Shown piece by piece: positions 52,906 through 61,473 of a stretch of 64,000 nucleotides of DNA. Below the pieces are notes generated by a model. The model was not told where the DNA came from. It worked only from the letters and a program-made list of their open reading frames with translations, and made no database searches. The stretch is from Candidatus Krumholzibacteriia bacterium (GTDB lineage Bacteria; Krumholzibacteriota; Krumholzibacteriia; LZORAL124-64-63), in the NCBI GenBank assembly GCA_016744705.1, contig JADGDU010000003.1:124001-188000 (forward strand). The letters run 5' to 3'. A program made the translations under genes and the position numbers. The first letter of the stretch is position 1. The number at the start of each line of letters is the position of its first letter.

Positions 52906-54789
52906 ATGACCCGTTTCATCGCTGAAATTTCCAGCAACCATAATGGCAATAAAGAGCGCTGCTTGGACCTCATCCGCGCCGCCGCCCATTGCGGATGCTG
53001 GGGAGTGAAATTTCAGCTCTTTCGCATCGAAAAATTGTTTGCGCCGGAAATTCTGCAGGTCAGCGAAATGCACCGGTTGCGCCGTCGTTGGGAATTACCC
53101 ATCCACTTCCTGCCAGAGTTGGCGGCTTGTGCGCATGCTGAAGGGCTTGCCTTCGGCTGCACGCCCTTTGATTTGGGAGCGGTGGACATCCTCCAGCCTC
53201 ATGTGGATTTTCTGAAGGTGGCCTCCTATGAACTACCCTGGTTGGGTTTGATCCAAAAATGCGGAGAATCGGGACTGCCTTTGATGATGTCTTGCGGTAT
53301 GGCAGATGAACAGGAAGTGGCCCAGGCCGTGGAGACAGCCAAGCAGTCTGGTGTTTCCGATCTTACAGTTTTTCATTGCATCAGTAATTATCCGGTGGTA
53401 GCAGACCGCTGTAACCTGGCTGCCATCGGAACGCTGCAATCTCTTTTGGAGACTAAGTTCCCTGGAGCCCAAACAGGCTGGTCAGATCATTCCGTGAACC
53501 CGGGTGTGGTCTCCCGGGCCATCCATCATTGGCAATGCGATGCTGTGGAATTCCATTTTGACCTTGAAGGGCAGGGCGAAGAGTTTTCAGCCGGACATTG
53601 CTGGTTGCCACAACAGATTCAACCGCTCATTGCCGGACAGAAGCATGACTCCAACCCTCACTGTGACGGGTTGCCGGCCCTGAAGCCCACCAGCTCAGAA
53701 ATGGCTGAAAGGAAATGGCGGGCCGATCCTTCCGATGGTCTGCGCCCCACCATTTCCGTGCGCCAAAGTTGGCCCCAACATGAGCCGGAATATCTCACCG
53801 AGTCAAAAGTCCTCTTTGTGGCTGGTGGCCCCGGCCTGGGACATATGGTTCGCTTAACCGCCCTCGCTGAACAGATGCGCAATGACTTCGGTATCAAACC
53901 GGTTTTCATGACTCACCAATCTCCTGGTGCAGAAAAAGTCATTGCCCGGCACGGCTTTTTTACCAAACCGGAAACGATGTCGATAGAGATGCTCAACCCC
54001 TCTGTTGTGGTCTTTGATTTTAAAGAACCTTGCGTCAGCCTTGTCCGCCAATGCCAGGCTGCCGGTGTTCCCACCGTGGCCATTGATCGGCCAGATTGTA
54101 CCGGTGCGGATCTCGTCGTCGTACCGAGCATGGGCTGGCTTAACGAAACGAATCAGGGCCATCATACTGGTGGCTCCCAATACCAGCTTCTGCGCAGTGA
54201 TGTTGTACGGCTGCGGCCCTCATCGGTCCCCCCTTGCGGCCCCGGAATTATGGTCAGTTTTGGTGCAGAAGATCCCAACCTGCTCACCGAAAAGACAGCC
54301 GCGGCATTGACCCGCTTGCCGTTGGATACTCCCGTCCGTTTCATCATTGGGCCCGATTTCCTCAAACACCGGCCCACCTGGCCCCCACCCTGGGCCCAAC
54401 ATCCAGGGTTTCAACTCATGGAAACCCATGAACCCCTGGAAACACTGTTGCCGGGAACAGGTCTGTTGATCACAGCCCTGGGTGTGACCATTGCCGAAGC
54501 CCAGGTTCTGGGAGTCGCCGTGGCCGTGATGACCAACTACCCATCAGATGCAGAGTCCATAGACCGACTGGTTTCCGCTGAAGCCGCTTTCAATCTGGGT
54601 TATCATGCTGATCTTTCCGAAAAGGAACTGGCCGACACCCTGACCACCCTTTGGGCCCATAAAAAGAAGCGGGAAATATTGGCCACCAACGGCCTGCAAA
54701 TTACCGACGGAAACGGTGCCCGCCGAGCTTCTCTGCTCATGGCAAAATATTTTGACTCCAAACCACTTGGAGAGGAACGCCCTTGCTGA
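52906..54789 (+). CDS. Fused nonulosonate synthase (PseI/NeuB-like) and PseG-like sugar hydrolase
   Basis: A 627-residue fusion. Residues 1-280 are a NeuB/PseI-like synthase: SSNHNGNKERCLDLI, VKFQLFRIEKLF, LKVASYEL, LMMSCGMADEQEV, GWSDHSVNPG and EFHFDLEGQG are all recognisable, but the usual C-terminal SAF (antifreeze-like) domain is absent. Residues about 300-620 are a PseG/SpsG-like glycosyltransferase-B-fold hydrolase: VAGGPGLGHMVRL (with the catalytic His), MVSFGAEDPNLLTEK and TALGVTIAEAQVLGV. One protein could remove UDP and then condense the sugar with phosphoenolpyruvate, consecutive steps. A separate PseG is absent. The ATG at 52906 is chosen over TTG at 52900. Confidence 0.88.
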   Translation: MTRFIAEISSNHNGNKERCLDLIRAAAHCGCWGVKFQLFRIEKLFAPEILQVSEMHRLRRRWELPIHFLPELAACAHAEGLAFGCTPFDLGAVDILQPHVDFLKVASYELPWLGLIQKCGESGLPLMMSCGMADEQEVAQAVETAKQSGVSDLTVFHCISNYPVVADRCNLAAIGTLQSLLETKFPGAQTGWSDHSVNPGVVSRAIHHWQCDAVEFHFDLEGQGEEFSAGHCWLPQQIQPLIAGQKHDSNPHCDGLPALKPTSSEMAERKWRADPSDGLRPTISVRQSWPQHEPEYLTESKVLFVAGGPGLGHMVRLTALAEQMRNDFGIKPVFMTHQSPGAEKVIARHGFFTKPETMSIEMLNPSVVVFDFKEPCVSLVRQCQAAGVPTVAIDRPDCTGADLVVVPSMGWLNETNQGHHTGGSQYQLLRSDVVRLRPSSVPPCGPGIMVSFGAEDPNLLTEKTAAALTRLPLDTPVRFIIGPDFLKHRPTWPPPWAQHPGFQLMETHEPLETLLPGTGLLITALGVTIAEAQVLGVAVAVMTNYPSDAESIDRLVSAEAAFNLGYHADLSEKELADTLTTLWAHKKKREILATNGLQITDGNGARRASLLMAKYFDSKPLGEERPC

Positions 54790-56723
54790 ACCTGGCTGGA
54801 TTTTTTCATCTCAATCTGATGTATTCGTCCATCGAAGTCGAACAACGCGCCCAGGTGATCCGTAACTGTTATCACCCGCTGCTAAATCTAGCCACACCCC
54901 ATCGCCCCCTCACTCTTGAAGCCACGGGCCTGACCCTTGAAATCATTCGCGACCTGGATCCCGCCTGGATAGAGAAACTCCAACACGGCATGCAGGATGG
55001 TTCCGTTGAATTTGTGGGTAGTGGCTACAGCCAGATTATCGCTCCCTTGGTACCGGCCATAGTGAATCGCGCTAATATCGACCTGGGGATGGCCATCTAC
55101 GAAGAGTTGTTGGCTGTTCGTCCAGAAATTTGGTTGATCAATGAGATGGCTTATAGCGGCGGGCTACCGGAACTCTATGCTGATGCGGGAGTTAAGGCCT
55201 TAGTCATGGAATGGAATAACACCTGGAAAGGCCATCAGGAGTGGGACTCGGAGCTGCGTTATCATCACCAACTGGCTCTCGGCTGCGACGGTACAACCCT
55301 ACCAGTGTTGTGGATCGACACTCTGGATTTCCAGAAGTTCCAACGCATGGCCAAAGATGAGATGGATCAAAGTGAATGGATTGAACACTGGTCCCAACGC
55401 GCCAAATCCCATTCCAACCAAACCCGGTTTGCTACTTTTTATGGCAGCGATGCGGAGATTTTCGATTTCCGACCTGGTCGCTATTCTCACGAAGGCGACC
55501 TTTCGGACAGCAGCCAATGGCAACGCATCAAGAAAGCCCTGGATAAATTGACCGCCTGTCCCCATCTCCAATTTGGCCCACTCGGGGCGGCCCTTGAAGA
55601 GCCCGCCTCGGAAATTTGTGGACTCCCTCTGTCCCTGGAATGCACCGAACAACCCGTGGTCGTTAAAAAGCAGGAAAAATACAATCTGAACCGCTGGGCC
55701 GTCACCGGACGAGGCGACCTGGAGGCTAATACGACATGCCACAATCTGGCGTCTGATATGCCTCATACGCCGTCACAGAAACAGTGGCGTGAACTTCTGT
55801 ATCGCTGGTCTTCAGATTTTCGCACCCATCTCACCGCTCAACGTTGGGCCAATTACCGCGCACAGGGCATGAAAGCAATCTCCCTTGAATATCTTAACCA
55901 GGCTGTGGAGGGAACCATCATCCCCGTCGATCTGGCGGACCGGAAGATAAACCTAGCCACTGATGCTGCCCAGGTTCTTTTGGATTTGCGCCGGGGTCTG
56001 GCTATCAGTTCATTGACTTTTCCTGCTCTGGGCAATTTACCCGCTTTGGGCACCCTGCCTCATGGTTACTTCGATGACATTTCCTTTGGTGCCGATTTCT
56101 ACTCCGGTCACTCGGTCGTGCAACGCCCCGGACAACGCAAGCTCACGGACCTGCAAACTTCCACAGAATCCGTAACGGTCATCAAGAAAGCCAACGGACA
56201 CCTGGTGGCCCGTGCAGAAATCACTGACAGCCTTTTGAATGTCACCAAACAAGTGGAAATCGAGGCCTCCCAACCCCGCATCATTTTGAGCGGTCGCCTG
56301 GAACTGCCCAGTCGGTCTCCGGGCGAGATTCACCCCGTGCACTTGACTGTGGTGCCCGGTTTTTTTGATCCTGATCACCTGCATTTTCGGACACATAATG
56401 GTGGTTCTGCCATGGAACAATTCCCACTCACATCATCCAGTGTGCACCACGGAGCCTCATATTCCACCTTGATCACAGCCAAGGGAGGCCTTGGTGCTAC
56501 TGAGAATGTTGTGGAATTTGGAGACGGGCAGCGCTCCCTGGTGATCACTCATGATCCTTGTGTTTCAGCCATGATCCCAACAGTGCGTTTTGAAAAAGTT
56601 CGCGCTGGAGAATACTTTCTGCGGCTGCGGTACAGCGCCCAGGAAATGGATGAAACTTTCGTGACCAGAGATGCGCCTTGGCAGGTGGAGTGGCGGGTTA
56701 CTATTGAGGCCAAGCGAGATTAA
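54783..56723 (+). CDS. GH57-like glycoside hydrolase-fold protein in the sugar locus
   Basis: A 646-residue protein with a GH57-like N-terminal barrel: GFFHLNLMYSSIEVEQRAQVI (substrate-binding start), LTLEATGLTLEII, VEFVGSGYSQIIAPL and LINEMAYSGGLPELYADAG, where the Glu of NEM lies at the usual nucleophile position. The C-terminal half (about 400-640) is a beta-rich domain with unknown role. GH57 enzymes act on alpha-glucans or rearrange them; here, in a surface-sugar locus, it may process or trim the glycan (inference). The TTG start has a GAGAGGA site and overlaps the fusion gene by 7 bases. Confidence 0.8.
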   Translation: MLNLAGFFHLNLMYSSIEVEQRAQVIRNCYHPLLNLATPHRPLTLEATGLTLEIIRDLDPAWIEKLQHGMQDGSVEFVGSGYSQIIAPLVPAIVNRANIDLGMAIYEELLAVRPEIWLINEMAYSGGLPELYADAGVKALVMEWNNTWKGHQEWDSELRYHHQLALGCDGTTLPVLWIDTLDFQKFQRMAKDEMDQSEWIEHWSQRAKSHSNQTRFATFYGSDAEIFDFRPGRYSHEGDLSDSSQWQRIKKALDKLTACPHLQFGPLGAALEEPASEICGLPLSLECTEQPVVVKKQEKYNLNRWAVTGRGDLEANTTCHNLASDMPHTPSQKQWRELLYRWSSDFRTHLTAQRWANYRAQGMKAISLEYLNQAVEGTIIPVDLADRKINLATDAAQVLLDLRRGLAISSLTFPALGNLPALGTLPHGYFDDISFGADFYSGHSVVQRPGQRKLTDLQTSTESVTVIKKANGHLVARAEITDSLLNVTKQVEIEASQPRIILSGRLELPSRSPGEIHPVHLTVVPGFFDPDHLHFRTHNGGSAMEQFPLTSSSVHHGASYSTLITAKGGLGATENVVEFGDGQRSLVITHDPCVSAMIPTVRFEKVRAGEYFLRLRYSAQEMDETFVTRDAPWQVEWRVTIEAKRD

Positions 56724-58252
56724 TTCCGTCCAGGCAGCATTTTTTTTAAGGCCAACTTATCCAGTTTTCCAGACTTGTTTTTGGGCAAGCTGTCCAAATA
56801 GATTATTTGTTTCGGCAACAGGGTTGGTTCCAATTCCTTTTTACAGAACTGTTGCAGATCACCTTCAATATTCGAACCTTTGGGATGCACCACAAAAAGA
56901 CACACGGCCTCCCCCAGAACCAAATCCGCAATCCCCACAACAGCCGCTTCGGAAACCCCGGGAAAATGTGCCATCGTTTCTTCAATTTGCTTGCAACTGA
57001 CACGTTTCCCGCCACATTTGAGAAAATCGCGGGCTCGGTCTACGATTATGATATAACCGTCTTCATCAACCTTGGCTAAATCTCCAGTATGCAATCCATT
57101 GCTGAAAACCCGTTCGGTGGCCGCCTTATTTTTCCAATAACCTAGGGTAATATTCGGACCAGAGGCGATGATTTCTCCTACCTCACCAGGCGAAACGGGT
57201 TCACCCGATTCTCCCCTGACCTTCAAACTGACACGATTAAGTCCAAAGCCAATAGACCCCGGGTGAGCGCGGCGCTCTTCCGGGGAGATACACGAAAGCC
57301 TGGCTGTGGCTTCTGTTTGGCCGTACATGACATAGAGACGAGCTCGCGGCAAACATTCTTCCAGTTCATCAATAAAGGGTTGAGCGAGCTTTCCCCCTGC
57401 TTGCTGGAGTTTCACCAAATGGGGAAAATCCATATTTTTCAGGTTGCTGCGTCGAAGGAGAATTTGGTACGTACTGGGTACACCAGCCAAACTGGTGCAC
57501 TGACTGTCCACCATGTTCTGCAATACTTTCTCCGGAAAAAGGAAGCGGTTGTCAATGACCAGTGAAGCCCCCGCCAAAAGATGAGTATGTAATAGGGAAG
57601 TCCCAAAACAATAGTGAAAAGGTAGCACAGCCATCATGCGATCATCTGGCCCGATATCCAAAGAAGCCACAATGTCTTCGGAATTTGCCAAAATATTTCC
57701 GTGGGAAACCATAACTCCCCGAGGGGTGGCAGTTGATCCGGAAGTGAACATGATTGCTGCTAATTCATCGTCTGACCGGGTCAATCCAGGCTCTGAAGCC
57801 AAGTCGTCAGTCAATTCGGCGAGGGTGATCAGACTGCTGCCGCTGTTTGCATGTGGAGGGCGCAAATCGGAAACGAGGAGATCAAGTGGGTCCAATAGTG
57901 CACCAAGGCGGCGCAGCCATTTGGCTTGGACAAAGGCGAAACGCGGCTCCGTTGCATCATGCACATTGCTGAAAAAAGCTGAATCCACAGGCACGGCCAT
58001 GGGCACGCTCACACCACCGGCAAGGGCGATACCCAAATAGGAAACAACCCAGAAAATTGAAGATTCACTAACAAGCAATACGCGTTCACCAGGCAACAGT
58101 CCACGGTCTTGAAGGCCTTTGCCAACCTGCCTGGCTTGCTCGCGTAGTTCGCCATATGACAGACTACCCTGTTGAGTCACCAGTGCCACTTTTTCCGAGG
58201 GAGCCGAACTGCCCAAAAGAGCTTCTGCAAAATTCATTCTTGAGATTCCCAT
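56720..58252 (-). CDS. ANL-family acyl/aryl ligase (AMP-forming)
   Basis: A 510-residue adenylate-forming enzyme. The phosphate-binding loop is IMFTSGSTATPRGVMVSH, followed by GVPSTYQILLRR, YVMYGQTEATARLSC, the YWKNK/HTGDLAKVDEDGYIIIVDRARDFLKCGG hinge and the catalytic Lys in LPKNKSGKLDK. It activates a carboxylic acid as acyl-AMP, then probably transfers it to CoA or a carrier protein. Its stop overlaps that of the GH57-like gene. A role in supplying acyl groups to the sugar locus is possible but unproved. Two start codons (58252 or 58237) are about equally supported. Confidence 0.87.
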   Translation of the reverse strand: MGISRMNFAEALLGSSAPSEKVALVTQQGSLSYGELREQARQVGKGLQDRGLLPGERVLLVSESSIFWVVSYLGIALAGGVSVPMAVPVDSAFFSNVHDATEPRFAFVQAKWLRRLGALLDPLDLLVSDLRPPHANSGSSLITLAELTDDLASEPGLTRSDDELAAIMFTSGSTATPRGVMVSHGNILANSEDIVASLDIGPDDRMMAVLPFHYCFGTSLLHTHLLAGASLVIDNRFLFPEKVLQNMVDSQCTSLAGVPSTYQILLRRSNLKNMDFPHLVKLQQAGGKLAQPFIDELEECLPRARLYVMYGQTEATARLSCISPEERRAHPGSIGFGLNRVSLKVRGESGEPVSPGEVGEIIASGPNITLGYWKNKAATERVFSNGLHTGDLAKVDEDGYIIIVDRARDFLKCGGKRVSCKQIEETMAHFPGVSEAAVVGIADLVLGEAVCLFVVHPKGSNIEGDLQQFCKKELEPTLLPKQIIYLDSLPKNKSGKLDKLALKKMLPGRN

Positions 58253-58381
58253 TCGTTATATCCACCTGCATGAATTATGAGGCCAGGAAATATATTTTTC
58301 CATTAAATTAAAGGTCTGACAAAGGAAATCCTGGAAAAAAACAAAGGGAATGCATACTATGTTTTCAATGCGGACCTCGCC

Positions 58382-58396
58382 GACCTGGAACAGGTC
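58382..58396. repeat. Perfect palindrome upstream of the ligase gene
   Basis: GACCTG-GAA-CAGGTC in the 180-base gap between the ABC-type ATPase operon end and the ANL ligase start. It may be an operator or a small hairpin; it also lies within a plus-strand open frame running 58307-58651. Confidence 0.4.
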
Positions 58397-58432
58397 AGCA
58401 CCCAGACTTGGAACACCGGCGGGGACCGCAAC

Positions 58433-59398
58433 TCAAACCTGATCCAACCGCTCTCCCATTCGCAGCCGGTGCCGCAAATTCATCATCTTGGCATCAATGG
58501 CCCGCAGTTCATGAAGATTGTCCCGCTCCTGTTGGCTGGGTTCAATCACATCCACCATGGCACCATTATTGATGATCACCCTACGGTCTCCCATGAGAGC
58601 CAGAATGGGATCATGGGTAGCCATCAAGACAATTTTTTCTTCCTGGATTAAAATATCCAACGCCTGCTGACGATCGATGCCAGCGTTCTCAATTTCATCA
58701 ATCAAGACCACGGGACTGGAACTCAACACCGCAGTATCGGCAATCATCAAAGACCGCGATTGCCCCCCTGAAAGACTGGTAACGGGAGTATCGAGCGCAA
58801 AAGGTTCGCCAGCTAACTCATTGGCCCAATTCCATATACGCTGTATTTTTTCGGAAGGGTTTTCAACAAGCCTGCTCTCAGCGTGCAATTCCAGAAATTC
58901 TTCCACTGTCAGGTCCATGACAAAATTCATGTTCTGGCTGAGCTGCGCCACCAACTTGTATTCACTGCTGAAGCGCCACTTATCACCGGGCACTTCGCCG
59001 TTGATCAATATGTGACGACCGGTGGGAGTATCACCCCGTGCCACCCACTCGATATCCGCCAGCAGCCGGCTTTTCCCACTGCCCGTGGCCCCCACGATGC
59101 ACACGATTTCACCCGAGTTAATTTTCAGCTCACGAACTTTTTCCTCGCTGCCATCCTTGGCTGTCCCACCTCGAATGGTCAGCTCCTGTACCTTCTCTTC
59201 ACTGGTTCCAAGAAACTCTTCCATCATGACAATGAAACTGTTCAATTCGGACAAAAGATCAGGATCAAAAACTTCACCCAAATGCTCTTCAGGGCGATCA
59301 CTCAAATCAGTGTAACCCTTGTCATTAAAAAACTGTTCAGTGAAAGGCCATTTGTTGAGACAAAACTCTACCGTCAGGGATTGCAATTCACGACTCAT
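58433..59398 (-). CDS. ABC-type ATPase without a permease gene, with N-terminal helical module
   Basis: A 321-residue soluble ATPase. The nucleotide-binding domain (about 85-300) has Walker A GATGSGKS, signature SLSGGQSRSLMIAD, Walker B VVLIDEIENAG and the H-loop MATHDP, all intact. The first 85 residues are unusual: CLNKWPFTEQFFNDKGYTDL resembles the ScdA_N/DUF1858-like helix that begins the binding-protein-like neighbour (PETIDVFVANGYEHV). No membrane protein is beside it, so it may drive a soluble complex rather than a transporter (inference). ATGA overlap with the GTPase gene. Confidence 0.85.
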   Translation of the reverse strand: MSRELQSLTVEFCLNKWPFTEQFFNDKGYTDLSDRPEEHLGEVFDPDLLSELNSFIVMMEEFLGTSEEKVQELTIRGGTAKDGSEEKVRELKINSGEIVCIVGATGSGKSRLLADIEWVARGDTPTGRHILINGEVPGDKWRFSSEYKLVAQLSQNMNFVMDLTVEEFLELHAESRLVENPSEKIQRIWNWANELAGEPFALDTPVTSLSGGQSRSLMIADTAVLSSSPVVLIDEIENAGIDRQQALDILIQEEKIVLMATHDPILALMGDRRVIINNGAMVDVIEPSQQERDNLHELRAIDAKMMNLRHRLRMGERLDQV

Positions 59399-60135
59399 TT
59401 CACACCGCCTAAATCCTCAGGACCACCATCAGTTTTCAAACCCGTTGGCATCTCCAGATTAATTTTGCGCACGTTGCCCATTTGAAAGTCCGACCCAATC
59501 CGGGTTTCACCCAAGCAGTAGGAACAGAGGGCCGCCGGCATGGAAAACCGCAACCGTTTCCCTTCCACGGTATCGGTGTCTTTGATCTCAGTCCACACAG
59601 TGCCCAGCTCAAAGCTTCCCTGGCCGGTGATTCCGTTCACATGCAGAATACGGGCCTTGGTATTAACCATATGAACCCGGGCGGCAAACACTTCACGTTC
59701 TGCCTGGCTGACGATGTCACCTTTGGTGATCACCACGATATCGGCCGCCTTCAGCATGGGGCCAATTTTCTTTGGGGTGCCGATGCCACTGAGGTTGTCC
59801 ACCACACAAATAGCCAGCACTTCACGGATATGGGGCGAGCAACGATTGCACAACCCGGCACTTTCGCTGACCAAGACATCAAGGCCTTCCATCTTGCCCC
59901 ACTGAACACATTCTTCCACGTTGGAAACAAAATAATGATCTGGGCAAAGAGCCCCGGCCAACCCTTTGCGCACCAAAATTCCATGCTTGCGGAATAACTC
60001 GTCATCATCTGTGGAAAGACAATCGAATTTGACGACCCCAACCTTCAAGCCCTGCTTCTTCAGATGCTCCAGGGTCTTGAGAATAACTGCTGTTTTACCC
60101 GAAGAAGGCGGTCCGCTGACCGTCACAAAACGCAT
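59395..60135 (-). CDS. UreG/HypB-like SIMIBI GTPase with Cys pairs
   Basis: A 246-residue soluble NTPase of the CobW/HypB/UreG group, which load metals into enzymes. Walker A is SGPPSSGKT; the switch region has VSESAGLCNRCSPHIREV, and the base-recognition motif appears as ITKGD. Two Cys-pair motifs (LCNRCS and LCSYCLGETRIGS) are likely metal-binding or Fe-S-binding and are unusual for UreG. It sits between the binding-protein-like and ABC ATPase genes with a 1-base gap and a 4-base overlap, so the three are one unit. Which metal or cofactor it serves is unknown. Confidence 0.83.
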   Translation of the reverse strand: MRFVTVSGPPSSGKTAVILKTLEHLKKQGLKVGVVKFDCLSTDDDELFRKHGILVRKGLAGALCPDHYFVSNVEECVQWGKMEGLDVLVSESAGLCNRCSPHIREVLAICVVDNLSGIGTPKKIGPMLKAADIVVITKGDIVSQAEREVFAARVHMVNTKARILHVNGITGQGSFELGTVWTEIKDTDTVEGKRLRFSMPAALCSYCLGETRIGSDFQMGNVRKINLEMPTGLKTDGGPEDLGGVK

Positions 60136-60136
60136 A

Positions 60137-61384
60137 TTACTTGCCCGCCTTAATAAAGATTTCGTTCACCTTGGGAATCAATGCACCCAAGTCATTCTCA
60201 CGGATAAAATCCCAGCCCAACCACATGAATGGCGCCGATTCCGGCACTTTGTTTTCCACATCAGGATGGCAACTTGGGAATAGGCCCCGGTGTGAAAGGA
60301 TTTCGCCAACTTCCTGACTGGCAAAGAAATCGGCAATACGCTCTGCACCTTCAGGTGAGGATTTTTTAAGGAGCATGAATATGGGGCTGATCACCGCACC
60401 ATCAGTGGGCCAGACAATTTCCGCATTGGGATTAAACTGTGCCATCTTGCTGAAAAAATAGGGAATGACAGAAACCAGAGGTCCCTGGCCTCCCTTGGGG
60501 GCAAAACGCCCCGCGGCCTGGCTGGGATGCATTCCTTCCAGAAGATTGCGCCCGATAGCTTCCACTCCAGCATCTCCGTAATATTTCCAAATAGTCAGCA
60601 AAATACCATTGAAGAGATCAAAGTCTCCCACGGGCATGGCCACTTTACCCTCAAAACGGGGACCCAGAAGTTCTTTCCAAGTCTGAGGTACTGCCTCGCC
60701 CTCTTCTAATTGGGTTTTGTCCACCAGGAAGACGGCTGGCACTACCGAGAGCATGGCGTAATGGCCATCCGGGTCCTTCAGGTCATAACCATCAAATAAG
60801 GGATTGAGTTTTTCCCAGGACCGATCAACAAAGACCTCCCGATCCTTGAAGCGAGCCATGTTTCGCTTGTCAAAAAAAGCTTCAAAACCAGCAGACAGGA
60901 AAATATCCGGCAGATCAGTTTCATCTTCGATGGCCTGCATGCCCTCTTCCAAAACATCCGCGCCCACAGAGGCCGCAGCCAACCGTACACCCACGCTCAT
61001 CCCCGTATCAGCTGTGACTTTCTGGGACACTTCATTAAAGGCCTCCAACAAAGGCAGACGCACGGGACAGGGCAGCAAGCCGGCCACTCTAATATCACCA
61101 TCACTGGGGAAAACCCTGCTCTCATCTTCCACCGTTTTGAGGGTGATGTCAGTTTCGTCTTCATTGGCTTTCACTGAACTTTCCAGAAGAGCCAAAAAGG
61201 ATTCGAGATTTTTCCCCTTGGCTTTCACGGCCTGAGACAGGGATATCATCTTACCTTGAACCGAGCGCTTGCTCTCATCGCCCACATGTTCGTATCCATT
61301 GGCCACAAACACATCTATAGTTTCGGGATGCTTTTCTGTGATGTCGAACAGAGTCATTTCGGGAATGATTTTGCTAGATGCCAT
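60137..61384 (-). CDS. Solute-binding-protein-fold protein lacking a signal peptide, with DUF1858-like N-terminus
   Basis: A 415-residue protein. Residues 8-40 resemble DUF1858/ScdA_N (MTLFDITEKHPETIDVFVANGYEHVGD). From about 95 on it looks like a type-2 periplasmic binding protein of the FutA/iron(III) kind (IRVAGLLPCPVRLPLLEAFNEVSQ, IFLSAGFEAFFDK, KVAMPVGDFDLFNGILLTIWKYYGDAG, IVWPTDGAVISPIFMLLKKSSPEG). It has no signal peptide or lipobox, so it should stay in the cytoplasm, contrary to its family. The Cys in LPCPVR and SCHPD could bind metal or cluster. It starts the operon behind a strong AGGAGG site. Confidence 0.8.
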   Translation of the reverse strand: MASSKIIPEMTLFDITEKHPETIDVFVANGYEHVGDESKRSVQGKMISLSQAVKAKGKNLESFLALLESSVKANEDETDITLKTVEDESRVFPSDGDIRVAGLLPCPVRLPLLEAFNEVSQKVTADTGMSVGVRLAAASVGADVLEEGMQAIEDETDLPDIFLSAGFEAFFDKRNMARFKDREVFVDRSWEKLNPLFDGYDLKDPDGHYAMLSVVPAVFLVDKTQLEEGEAVPQTWKELLGPRFEGKVAMPVGDFDLFNGILLTIWKYYGDAGVEAIGRNLLEGMHPSQAAGRFAPKGGQGPLVSVIPYFFSKMAQFNPNAEIVWPTDGAVISPIFMLLKKSSPEGAERIADFFASQEVGEILSHRGLFPSCHPDVENKVPESAPFMWLGWDFIRENDLGALIPKVNEIFIKAGK

Positions 61385-61473
61385 GACTATCCTCCTGCGG
61401 ATTGAACCGCTAAAACACTAATTTGATCCTTTTATCTAATTTAAGTTGGTCGCAACAAAACTCAAGCTCGGAA

